7,648 bases of DNA, from contig JAISPK010000077.1 of NCBI GenBank assembly GCA_031274985.1, positions 1 to 7,648 of the forward strand. Reading direction: 5' to 3'. This document shows positions 1 through 6,744 of the stretch, in pieces. Source of the DNA: Coriobacteriales bacterium (GTDB lineage Bacteria > Actinomycetota > Coriobacteriia > Coriobacteriales > UBA8131). A program made the position numbers and the translations under genes. Position 1 is the stretch's first letter. The number at the start of each line of letters is the position of its first letter. The notes beneath the pieces are model-generated. The model was not told the DNA's origin. It saw only the letters and a list, made by a program, of their open reading frames with translations, and searched no databases.

Positions 1-27
1 GGGTTCCCGCCTTCGCGGGAACGACAG
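1..27. repeat. Palindromic repeat element, left copy (in dnaX)
   Basis: The core is a perfect 8-bp stem with a 4-base loop: GTTCCCGC (3-10), CTTC (11-14), GCGGGAAC (15-22). The whole 27-base stretch is the exact reverse complement of 7611-7637. It lies in frame at the end of the visible dnaX reading frame and encodes the peptide CRSREGGN on the minus strand. The left boundary is unknown because the window starts here. Seen directly: the palindrome and the identity with the right copy. Inferred: that it is a dispersed multi-copy element. Confidence 0.85.
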
Positions 28-1229
28 GAGGGGGTGGTCGCTCCGACTGTCCCGTTTGCCAGTCGGGCCTCGAGGGCGGCAACACGCACATTGAGAGCGT
101 TGAGGCTGGTCTCGCTTTGGGGATAGAGCATGCGGGTCAGGGCAACTTCCAGCGCAAGACGGGCGTTGGCGGCGTTCTTGAGCTCCGCCGAAAGCGTGCC
201 CAACACGGTGAGCATCCAGGCCAGGCGCTCTGCGCTGTCAAACAAAGCTGCCTGTGTACGCAGTCGGGGCAGCGCGGCCGCCTCTATCTCCAGTGCATTG
301 ATCAGGTGCTCGTCAGAGCTCGCAGCGCCGCGTGCCATCACGTTTACTGCATAAAGATTGCGCACGTGCGTAGCGAGGTCGTTGACCAAAATGGCAATAT
401 CCGAGCCGCTTTGCACATAACCGGCAACCCAGTTGAAGCACCCGGCAGCATCTGCGGCGGCCAGATTGTCACAGAGAATAAACAGCAGCTCCGCGCTCAC
501 CATGCCGAGCAGGCTCTCCGCCGCATCATAGGTGACGTTGCCGCCGCTGAAGACCGCCGTTTGTTCGAGCGAGCGGATGGCATCGCGCATGCCGCCTTGA
601 GAGCGCGCAGCGATGAGTTCAAGGGCCGCGCTTTCGCAGGTATATCCTTCTTGCTCACCGATAAACTGCAAGCGACCGACGATCTCGTCCATGCCGAGAT
701 GCTTGAAATCAAAGCGTTGGCACCGGGCCTGCACGGTGTCGGGCACCTTGTGCACGTCGGTGGTACACAACACAAACACCACGTGCGGCGGCGGCTCCTC
801 AAGCGTCTTGAGCAGCGCATTGAAGGCCGACGTAGAGAGCATGTGCACCTCGTCGATGATATAGATCTTGTAGGCGCCGTGTGTGGGGGCAAAGTTAACG
901 CGCCCGATGATCTCTTCGCGCACGTTGTCTACTCCGGTGCGGGACGCGGCATCCAGCTCATACACGTCGGGGTGGATGCCCTCGGATATCTCCGTACAGT
1001 GCTCGCAGGTTCCGTCGGGGGAAGCCGTTGGCGCATCAACGCACAGCAGGGCTTTAGCGAGGATACGGGCTGTAGTGGTCTTGCCGGTGCCGCGCGGGCC
1101 GCAGAACAGGTAGGAGTGCGACACCTGATTGTTCTCCACGGCGTTGGCCAGCGTTTTTTCTACATGCTCCTGGCCCACTACGTCGCCGAACACCTGGGGG
1201 CGATATTTGTTATAAAGCGAAAATGCCAT
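1..1229 (-). CDS. dnaX: DNA polymerase III clamp-loader subunit gamma/tau, 3' end missing
   Basis: DnaX is the AAA+ ATPase that, with the delta subunits, opens and loads the sliding clamp (DnaN) and organises the replisome. I translated 409 codons from the ATG at 1229-1227; the frame stays open to the left edge. Visible motifs: N-terminal YNKYRPQVFGDVVGQEH, Walker A GPRGTGKTT (44-52), zinc-site cysteines C63, C75 and C78, Walker B IIDEVHML (124-131), sensor 1 CTTD (155-158), arginine-finger motif ARCQ (168-171) and sensor 2 GGMRDA (212-217). Domain III runs to about residue 370 (ALEVALTRML), followed by a short helical stretch (VAALEARLA). GAGGAA at 1243-1238 sits 8 bases before the start. 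Oddities: the usual cysteine at position 72 is Asp, the SRC serine is Ala168, and the last residues (SCRSREGGN) come from a palindromic repeat. The tau C-terminal domains lie outside the window, so gamma versus tau forms cannot be judged. Confidence 0.96.
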   Translation of the reverse strand, partial: MAFSLYNKYRPQVFGDVVGQEHVEKTLANAVENNQVSHSYLFCGPRGTGKTTTARILAKALLCVDAPTASPDGTCEHCTEISEGIHPDVYELDAASRTGVDNVREEIIGRVNFAPTHGAYKIYIIDEVHMLSTSAFNALLKTLEEPPPHVVFVLCTTDVHKVPDTVQARCQRFDFKHLGMDEIVGRLQFIGEQEGYTCESAALELIAARSQGGMRDAIRSLEQTAVFSGGNVTYDAAESLLGMVSAELLFILCDNLAAADAAGCFNWVAGYVQSGSDIAILVNDLATHVRNLYAVNVMARGAASSDEHLINALEIEAAALPRLRTQAALFDSAERLAWMLTVLGTLSAELKNAANARLALEVALTRMLYPQSETSLNALNVRVAALEARLANGTVGATTPSCRSREGGN

Positions 1230-1237
1230 GGTTTTTG

Positions 1238-1243
1238 TTCCTC
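1238..1243 (-). promoter_or_regulatory. Ribosome binding site of dnaX
   Basis: GAGGAA on the minus strand lies 8 bases before the ATG at 1229. It supports this start, which also gives the standard DnaX N-terminus. Confidence 0.75.
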
Positions 1244-1285
1244 AAAGCCTGCAGCGTGCTGCAAACACGTCTTTTCTTCTTTTCC

Positions 1286-1297
1286 TATATACTAGCA
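1286..1297. promoter_or_regulatory. Overlapping divergent -10 elements for dnaX and the DUF151 gene
   Basis: The only AT-rich core in the 99-bp gap between the divergent starts at 1229 and 1329. On the minus strand it reads TGCTAGTAT (1297-1289), an extended -10 match (TGn then a TATAAT-like hexamer), suited to dnaX. On the plus strand it reads TATACT (1288-1293), a good -10 for the nuclease gene about 36 bases before its ATG. No convincing -35 hexamer is seen at the normal spacing on either strand. If both are used, the two polymerases would compete for the same bases. This is a prediction from consensus only. Confidence 0.4.
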
Positions 1298-1328
1298 AAA
1301 CCCTGCCGGTTTGGATTTATGGATTGCC

Positions 1329-1913
1329 ATGATTGAAGTTGCTATTTTTACCGTGGTTGTTGCAAGCCCCAGCGGCCCCTCTGTGGTGGTTCTCGCTGAG
1401 AAGGGTGCGCTTTCGGGCGCCCTGAGCGGCGTTGACACCAGCGCGGAGGCAGGCGCAGACACAACGGACATCGTCACCGACCTGGTGGCACCTCAATTGC
1501 TCCCTATTTGGATCGGCCACAGTGAGGCGCAGGCTATCATGCTTCTCCTGGACAGCCAGCCCCATCCCCGCCCGTTGACCCACGACCTGTTGGCAACCGT
1601 CATCGGTGAGCTGGGAAGCACGGTTGACCACATCGTCATTGACAAACTCGCCGGCTCGACCTTTTTTGCAACGGTGTGTCTGGTTAAGGACGGAGAGAAG
1701 ATCTTCCTGGACGCACGTCCCTCTGATTCAATTGCCCTGGCACTTCGCAGCGGCGCCCATATCTTCATTGACGAAGATGTGATGAACGCCGCTGGCAGAC
1801 AGTTCAGCATCAAAGTGTCAGACGGAGGCGAACTTCTCTATGGCTCTGACACCGAGATGGAGCGCTTTCACGCTTTTATCGAGTCGGTCTCGCCTGAAGA
1901 CTTCTCGGTGTAA
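1329..1913 (+). CDS. Bifunctional nuclease family protein (DUF151)
   Basis: A 194-residue protein of the DUF151 / BFN family, whose characterised members have been reported to act as nucleases; the bacterial role is not well defined. Family hallmarks in order: MIEVAIFTVVV at the start, LPIWIG (58-63) followed by EAQAI, RPLTHDLL (81-88), DARPSDSIALALR (128-140), and a C-terminal FHAFIESVSPEDF helix typical of the family. I chose the ATG at 1329 because family members usually begin with MIEV. The upstream in-frame TTG at 1311 would add DLWIA and has no ribosome site, while GGA at 1321-1323 precedes the ATG. Odd: residues about 27-55 are an Ala/Ser/Gly/Asp-rich insertion where relatives usually have a short turn before LPIWIG. 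It is the only plus-strand gene here, divergent from dnaX and convergent with gyrA. Confidence 0.9.
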   Translation: MIEVAIFTVVVASPSGPSVVVLAEKGALSGALSGVDTSAEAGADTTDIVTDLVAPQLLPIWIGHSEAQAIMLLLDSQPHPRPLTHDLLATVIGELGSTVDHIVIDKLAGSTFFATVCLVKDGEKIFLDARPSDSIALALRSGAHIFIDEDVMNAAGRQFSIKVSDGGELLYGSDTEMERFHAFIESVSPEDFSV

Positions 1914-1920
1914 CGCACCC

Positions 1921-1937
1921 GTTGCCTTCAAGGCAAC
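1921..1937. terminator. Possible bidirectional terminator hairpin between convergent genes
   Basis: GTTGCCT (1921-1927), loop TCA, AGGCAAC (1931-1937) form a perfect 7-bp stem. It lies in the 48-bp gap between the stop of the DUF151 gene (1911-1913) and the stop of gyrA (1964-1962), the position expected for a shared terminator. There is no T-run on either side, so it is not a canonical intrinsic terminator. Confidence 0.45.
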
Positions 1938-1961
1938 GCTCCTCAAGACCTCCCGGTAAGA

Positions 1962-4646
1962 CTATTCGTCTTCGTCAAAAGCCTCTTCATCATCGGCAAA
2001 CGCCGCATCTTCCAGCGCATCTTCTTCCAGCGCATCTTCTTCAAGCGCGTCTTCAGCCGGTGCATCTTCTTCCAGCGCTACTTCAGAAAAATTCAGCTGC
2101 TCAGGGGTGTTGGCATCGAGAGCGCCGGTATCTCCGTTGGCCTGCTCTTCGTCGTCTCCCACATCTTGCTCGGAGCCGTCGGTCTTAGGAGCCTTACGCG
2201 AGGTGGCTACGCGGGCAACCGCGGTGACCCTGTCGTTTCCGCTCACGTTCATGACGCGTGACCCTTGCGTGGCGCGCCCCTGCAGAGAGATGTCGGCCGC
2301 TTTAACACGGATCATCACGCCGTCCTGGCTGATGATCATGAGCTCGTGGCCCTCGGTGATGATCTTCATGCCGATGAGCGTGCCTTTTTTCTCTGTCATC
2401 TGGATGGTGTTGACGCCCTGGCCGCCGCGGTGATGCGTCGGGTATTCCTCAACCGGCGTGCGCTTGCCGTAGCCGTTGGCGGTTATCACGAAGAGCTCTG
2501 TGCCTGCCCGGGCAATCTCCATACCAATGACCTGCTCGCCGTTTGGCGTGGTCATGCCCTTAACGCCGGTGGTGTCGCGACCCATGGCACGGGCCTCTCT
2601 CTCCTCCCAGCAAATGGCCTTGCCGTTTGAGCTCACCATGAGAACCTTTTCGCCCTCTTTGACCTTGCGTACGGCAATGAGACTGTCATCGGCGCGCAGG
2701 CTGATGGCAATGAGGCCGTCACGGCGTGAATTCTTGTAGGCACTCATAGCGGTTTTCTTGGTCATGCCGCTGCTGGTGGCAAAGAGCAAAAATTCGTTTT
2801 CGGGAAACTCCTTCGTAGCGATAATCGCAGCGATCTTCTCGTCGGCCTCAAAGGGCAGGAGGTTGACGATGGCAGAGCCGCGCGCATGGCGGCTGCCCAC
2901 CGGCAGTTCGTGCACCTTTAGGCGATAGACCTTGCCGCGCGTGGAAAAGAAGAGCATGTAGTCGTGCGTGGAGGCAACAAAGAGGTGCTCCACAAAGTCC
3001 TCGCTCTTGAGGTTGACGCCCTGCAGGCCCTTGCCGCCGCGTTTTTGCTGGCGATACGTGGCAACCGGCAGGCGCTTGACGTAGCCGGACGAGGTCACGG
3101 TAACCACCAGGTCCTCCTCGGCAATGAGGTCTTCGACCTCCAGGTCCTTGGCGTCGTCGGCCAGCTCGGTGCGGCGCTTGTTGGCCAGGCGCTCTTTGAT
3201 TTCGTTGAGCTCATCCTTGAGCACCTCGTGCTGCATGGTGCGGCTGGCAAGCAACTCGTTGTAGTAGTTGATACGCTCGCGCAGCTCGGCAAGCTCGCCG
3301 GCGATTTTGTCGTACTCCAAGCCGGTTAAGCGCTTGAGGCGCATCTCTAAAATGGCGTCGGTCTGTGCCAGCGAGAGCGTAAAGCGTCCCATGAGGCGCT
3401 CGCGCGCTTCGCTATCGTCTTTTGAACTCTTGATGATTTGGATGATCTCGTCAATGTTGTCGAGCGCAATGATGAGGCCGTCCAGGATATGAGCGCGATC
3501 CTCGGCCTTCTTGAGTTCATAGCGCGTGCGTCGTATCAGGACTTCTTCCTGGTGCGTGATGTAGTGATGCAGCATTTGCATAAGGCTGAGCTGCTTGGGC
3601 GTGCCGCCCACCAGCGCCAGCATGTTGACGCCAAACGAGCTCTGCATGCTGGTGAGTTTGTAGAGCTTGTTGAGCACCACCTGGGCGATGGCGCCCTGCT
3701 TGAGCTCGATAAGAAAACGTATGCCGTTGCGGTCACTCTCGTCCTGGCAGAGGCTGATCTCGGAGAGCTTCTTGTCGCGCATGAGCTCGTTGATCTTCTC
3801 CTCGAGCTTGGCACGATTGACCATATAGGGAAACTCAAAGACGATGATGCGCTCGCGTCCTGAGGTCGTCTTCTCGAGTCGCGCCTTTGCGCGCAAAACG
3901 AGGGAGCCGCGGCCGGTCTCGTAGGCCTCGCGGATACCGGTCTTGCCCATGATCATGGCGCCCGTTGGAAAGTCCGGGCCGGGCAGCACTTGCATGACCT
4001 CGTCGAGCGTAGCCTCTTCGTTGTCGAGGCACAGGCACACCGCGTCGATGACCTCGCCGAGGTTGTGTTGCGGAATATTGGTGGCCATACCCACCGCGAT
4101 ACCCGCGGAGCCGTTCACCAGCAGGTTGGGAAAACGCGCCGGCAGCACTGTGGGCTCCTGGAGCGACTCGTCGTAGTTGGGCTGCCAGTCTACGGTGTCT
4201 TTGTCCAGGTCGCGCAGCAGCTCAACGGCTGCTTTGTCGAGACGTGCCTCGGTATAACGCATGGCCGCAGCGCTTTCGCCGTCGGCACTGCCGAAGTTGC
4301 CGTGTCCGTCTACCAGCGGCACCCTGAGCGAGAAATCCTGCGCCAGGCGCACCATGGTGTCATAGACCGCAGCGTCTCCGTGCGGGTGGAATTTACCGAT
4401 AACTTCACCCACGGTCCAAGCGCTCTTCTTGTGCGGCTTGTTGGGGGTGATGCCACTCTCGTGCATGGCGTAAAGGATCCTGCGGTGCACGGGCTTGAGG
4501 CCGTCGCGCACGTCAGGCAATGCCCGGGCAACGATGACGCTCATGGCGTATTCAAGGAAGCTTTGGCTCATCTCAGTGGCCATCTCGGCCTGTTTGATGG
4601 TCGATCCGCTCAGATCAAGTTCTTGTGTTTTTGGCGCGTCTGCCAC
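1962..4646 (-). CDS. gyrA: DNA gyrase subunit A
   Basis: Breakage-reunion subunit of gyrase (type IIA topoisomerase, A2B2), which introduces negative supercoils in the cytoplasm. 894 residues, complete. N-terminal winged-helix region with LPDVRDGLKPVHRRILYAM (43-61), quinolone-resistance region HPHGDAAVYD (87-96), catalytic Tyr131 in RYTEARL, the IAVGMATNIP stretch (183-192), a coiled-coil/tower region about 350-500, then the beta-pinwheel domain opening with the GyrA box QKRGGKG (534-540), which is needed for DNA wrapping. From about 820 there is a long acidic tail with LEEDA repeats. The start is GTG (4646-4644) with AAAAGGAG 5 bases upstream, giving a normal N-terminus. It lies 27 bases after gyrB and is presumably co-transcribed. 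Odd: Ala92 stands where Escherichia coli has the quinolone-contact Ser83, while Asp96 (E. coli Asp87) is kept. Confidence 0.98.
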   Translation of the reverse strand: MADAPKTQELDLSGSTIKQAEMATEMSQSFLEYAMSVIVARALPDVRDGLKPVHRRILYAMHESGITPNKPHKKSAWTVGEVIGKFHPHGDAAVYDTMVRLAQDFSLRVPLVDGHGNFGSADGESAAAMRYTEARLDKAAVELLRDLDKDTVDWQPNYDESLQEPTVLPARFPNLLVNGSAGIAVGMATNIPQHNLGEVIDAVCLCLDNEEATLDEVMQVLPGPDFPTGAMIMGKTGIREAYETGRGSLVLRAKARLEKTTSGRERIIVFEFPYMVNRAKLEEKINELMRDKKLSEISLCQDESDRNGIRFLIELKQGAIAQVVLNKLYKLTSMQSSFGVNMLALVGGTPKQLSLMQMLHHYITHQEEVLIRRTRYELKKAEDRAHILDGLIIALDNIDEIIQIIKSSKDDSEARERLMGRFTLSLAQTDAILEMRLKRLTGLEYDKIAGELAELRERINYYNELLASRTMQHEVLKDELNEIKERLANKRRTELADDAKDLEVEDLIAEEDLVVTVTSSGYVKRLPVATYRQQKRGGKGLQGVNLKSEDFVEHLFVASTHDYMLFFSTRGKVYRLKVHELPVGSRHARGSAIVNLLPFEADEKIAAIIATKEFPENEFLLFATSSGMTKKTAMSAYKNSRRDGLIAISLRADDSLIAVRKVKEGEKVLMVSSNGKAICWEEREARAMGRDTTGVKGMTTPNGEQVIGMEIARAGTELFVITANGYGKRTPVEEYPTHHRGGQGVNTIQMTEKKGTLIGMKIITEGHELMIISQDGVMIRVKAADISLQGRATQGSRVMNVSGNDRVTAVARVATSRKAPKTDGSEQDVGDDEEQANGDTGALDANTPEQLNFSEVALEEDAPAEDALEEDALEEDALEDAAFADDEEAFDEDE
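2005..2076. repeat. 15-bp tandem repeat in the gyrA acidic tail
   Basis: Units of 15 bp (type GCATCTTCTTCCAGC on the plus strand) lie at 2017-2031, 2032-2046 and 2062-2076, with a diverged unit at 2047-2061 and a 12-bp remnant at 2005-2016. On the coding strand they give LEEDA-type pentapeptides near residues 858-882 of GyrA. The unit length is a multiple of three, so gain or loss of units keeps the frame. Confidence 0.85.
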
Positions 4647-4651
4647 AATAA

Positions 4652-4659
4652 CTCCTTTT
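4652..4659 (-). promoter_or_regulatory. Ribosome binding site of gyrA (supports the GTG start)
   Basis: AAAAGGAG on the minus strand lies 5 bases before GTG at 4646, inside the 27-bp gyrB-gyrA gap. No in-frame ATG is available at a similar distance, so it decides the GTG start. Confidence 0.85.
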
Positions 4660-4673
4660 ACTTGTTATAAAAG

Positions 4674-6617
4674 TTAAACGTCCAGGTACCGTACGTTCTT
4701 GGCGTGCTTTTGGATGAACAACTTGCGGGGCTCTACCTTGTCTCCCATGAGCTCGCTCACCACTTTCTCGGCTGCAAGAGCATCATCGATGCTCACCTGC
4801 AACAGCGTGCGGTTCTTGGGCTCCATGGTGGTCTCCCACAACTGGTTTGCGTCCATCTCTCCCAGACCTTTATAGCGCTGAATGGTGTATTTGGTGCCTT
4901 CCGGCAGCTTTTTGGTCTCGCGCTTAAGTGCCTCCTCCGAGTAGATATACTCGTGCTTGCGTCCCACCGAGAGCCGGTAGAGCGGAGGCTGGGCAATATA
5001 CACATAGCCGTGCTCGATCATCTCCGGCATAAAGCGATAGAAAAAGGTGAGGAGCAGTATGCGGATGTGGGCGCCGTCTACGTCAGCATCAGTCATGATG
5101 ATGTTCTTGTGATAGCGGGCCTTTTCTACGTCAAAGTCCTCGCCAATGCCCGTACCGATGGCCGTGATAAGGGTGTTGATGGCCTCCGAGGAAAGCGAGC
5201 GATGGATGTTGACCTTCTCGATGTTGAGGATCTTGCCGCGCAGGGGCAAAATGGCCTGGAAGGCCTTCTCGCGCGCCTGTTTGGCAGAGCCGCCGGCGCT
5301 GTCGCCCTCGACGATGTAGAGCTCGGTGAGCTCCGGGTCTTTGAGCGTGCACTTTGCCAGCTTGCCCGGCAGGGAGGTTTCTTTTTGCTTGCGCTGGTTC
5401 TTTTTGTAATTGGATACCGCCTCGCGCACGCGCTTCTCTTCAAGCGCCTTTTTGACTATTTCGCGGGCGGGGTTGGGGTGCTCCTCCAAAAACTCGGCAA
5501 GGCCCTGCATAACGGCACTTTGGCTGAGTGAGCGGATATCGGTGTTGCCGAGCTTGGTTTTAGTTTGACCTTCAAACTGCGGGTTGCGCAGCTTAACCGA
5601 GATAATGCAGGTGAGGCCGCTTCGGACGTCCTCCCCTACCATGTTATCTTCTTTTTCTTTGAGCATGTTCTTGGCGCGGGCGTATTTGTTGAGCACCTGG
5701 GTCAGACCGTTTCTGAAGCCCTCCACGTGGGTGCCGCCCTCGGTGGTGTGGATGTTGTTGGCAAAGGCCAGCGTGGTTTCGTAGTGGGTGGTGTTCCACT
5801 GCATAGCAAACTCGATCTCGCCTACCTCCGGATGCTCGGCCGAAAAAGAGATGGGTTTAGAAAGACCGGCCAGCACATCCTTGCCCTCGTTGATATATTT
5901 GACAAAATCAACGATACCGCCGGCATACTGGTACTCCTCATAAAAAGGCCCGGTGCCCTCCTCGTTTTGGATGCGCTCGTCGGTAAAGGTTATTTTGATG
6001 TTCTTGTTGAGAAAGGCCATCTCACGCAGGCGCGCGGTGAGGATGGTATCGTCGTAGTTGGTGGTTTCGAAGATCTCTTCGTCGGCCCAGAAGGTTATCT
6101 TAGCGCCGGTTTTCTTGGTTTTGCCGATTTGCTCAAGCTTCTTGGTGGTTGTGCCGCGGGCAAACTCCATGGTCCAGATGCCGCCATCGCGCATAACCTC
6201 AGCGGTCAGCTTGGAAGAAAGCGCGTTGACTACACTGACGCCCACGCCGTGCAGACCGCCGGAGACCTTATAGCCGTCGCTGCCGAACTTACCACCGGCA
6301 TGGAGAATGGTGAGGACCACCTCCAGGGTGGACATCTTCTTCTTGGGGTGTTTTCCCACCGGGATTCCACGGCCGTTGTCGGTAACACTTACCGAGTTGT
6401 CGGCTCCGAGAACCACGTCGATGCGGGTGGCAAAACCGGCCATGGCCTCATCGATGGAGTTGTCTACTACCTCGTAGACCAGATGATGCAAGCCGCGCGG
6501 TCCCGTAGAACCGATATACATACCGGGGCGTTTGCGGACTGGCTCTAATCCCTCTAAAACAATAATATCTTCTTCGGCATACCCTGCCTTGGCACCCTTG
6601 ACCTCGCTCGCGCTCAA
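4674..6617 (-). CDS. gyrB: DNA gyrase subunit B
   Basis: ATPase subunit of gyrase, partner of the adjacent gyrA. 647 residues, complete and of the length usual for GyrB proteins lacking the large enterobacterial insertion. GHKL ATPase domain: YEVVDNSIDEA (48-58) with catalytic Glu49 and Mg-binding Asn53, DNGRGIP (80-86), GGLHGVGVSVVNALS (120-134), and Arg143 at the site equivalent to the E. coli coumarin-contact Arg136. The transducer domain has the QTKTKLGN loop (351-358). The TOPRIM domain has EGDSAGGSAKQ (437-447), PLRGKILN (458-465) and TDADVDG (509-515), followed by QRYKGLGEM (580-588) and the C-terminal YLDV. The start is TTG (6617-6615), chosen because GAAAGGAG sits 5 bases before it and no ATG fits. 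It is preceded by a 227-bp gap holding its likely promoter and followed after 27 bases by gyrA. Confidence 0.98.
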   Translation of the reverse strand: MSASEVKGAKAGYAEEDIIVLEGLEPVRKRPGMYIGSTGPRGLHHLVYEVVDNSIDEAMAGFATRIDVVLGADNSVSVTDNGRGIPVGKHPKKKMSTLEVVLTILHAGGKFGSDGYKVSGGLHGVGVSVVNALSSKLTAEVMRDGGIWTMEFARGTTTKKLEQIGKTKKTGAKITFWADEEIFETTNYDDTILTARLREMAFLNKNIKITFTDERIQNEEGTGPFYEEYQYAGGIVDFVKYINEGKDVLAGLSKPISFSAEHPEVGEIEFAMQWNTTHYETTLAFANNIHTTEGGTHVEGFRNGLTQVLNKYARAKNMLKEKEDNMVGEDVRSGLTCIISVKLRNPQFEGQTKTKLGNTDIRSLSQSAVMQGLAEFLEEHPNPAREIVKKALEEKRVREAVSNYKKNQRKQKETSLPGKLAKCTLKDPELTELYIVEGDSAGGSAKQAREKAFQAILPLRGKILNIEKVNIHRSLSSEAINTLITAIGTGIGEDFDVEKARYHKNIIMTDADVDGAHIRILLLTFFYRFMPEMIEHGYVYIAQPPLYRLSVGRKHEYIYSEEALKRETKKLPEGTKYTIQRYKGLGEMDANQLWETTMEPKNRTLLQVSIDDALAAEKVVSELMGDKVEPRKLFIQKHAKNVRYLDV

Positions 6618-6622
6618 AATGA

Positions 6623-6630
6623 CTCCTTTC
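6623..6630 (-). promoter_or_regulatory. Ribosome binding site of gyrB (supports the TTG start)
   Basis: GAAAGGAG on the minus strand ends 5 bases before the TTG at 6617. It is the strongest site in the leader and decides the unusual start codon. Confidence 0.85.
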
Positions 6631-6637
6631 GGTACAG

Positions 6638-6669
6638 GTGCTATTATTTTTCAATAATTTGATAGCCAC
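6638..6669 (-). other. Imperfect hairpin in the gyrB leader
   Basis: On the minus strand GTG-g-CTAT (6669-6662) can pair with ATAGCAC (6644-6638), with one bulged G. Above it TATT pairs with AATA around a GAAA loop, a GNRA-type tetraloop. The structure ends 7 bases before the gyrB ribosome site. Pairing was worked out by eye; its function is unknown. Confidence 0.4.
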
Positions 6670-6718
6670 TGCTGCTGCGTTTTTGCGCTGTTTGACTGAC
6701 TTATTTCATCAGGATTCA

Positions 6719-6724
6719 ATTATA
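6719..6724 (-). promoter_or_regulatory. Predicted -10 element of the gyrB-gyrA promoter
   Basis: A perfect TATAAT on the minus strand (6724-6719), about 100 bases before the gyrB start, implying a leader of roughly 95 bases. The -35 is poor: CGGTTA lies at 17-base spacing, while the better TTGCCG (6751-6746) lies at 21 bases. A weak -35 and reliance on the -10 would fit a supercoiling-sensitive gyrase promoter, but that is inference. Confidence 0.5.
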
Positions 6725-6735
6725 GCTGATTTGCT

Positions 6736-6744
6736 TGTTGATAA
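6736..6744 (-). promoter_or_regulatory. DnaA-box-like nonamer in the gyrB promoter spacer
   Basis: TTATCAACA on the minus strand differs from the consensus TTATCCACA at one position. It falls just upstream of the predicted gyrB -10. It is a single copy in the window, so it is not an origin by itself; a regulatory DnaA site or chance are both possible. Confidence 0.35.

Noticed and set aside
117..1295. A 392-codon plus-strand open frame opposite dnaX, and similar long frames opposite gyrA and gyrB
   Set aside because: They are in register with, and antisense to, well-recognised genes. They stay open because the real genes avoid TTA, CTA and TCA codons. Their translations show no family features.
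1311..1328. TTG at 1311 as start of the DUF151 gene
   Set aside because: It has no ribosome site and adds residues before the family-typical MIEV start; ATG at 1329 fits better.
5238..5240. GyrB Arg460 in PLRGKILN, where E. coli has Lys447, as a quinolone-resistance change
   Set aside because: Arginine is the normal residue here in many Gram-positive and actinobacterial gyrases.
6695..6715. CTGATGA in the gyrB leader, resembling a hammerhead ribozyme core
   Set aside because: No stem II followed by GAAA and no cleavage-site partner at the required positions; a 7-base match alone is chance.
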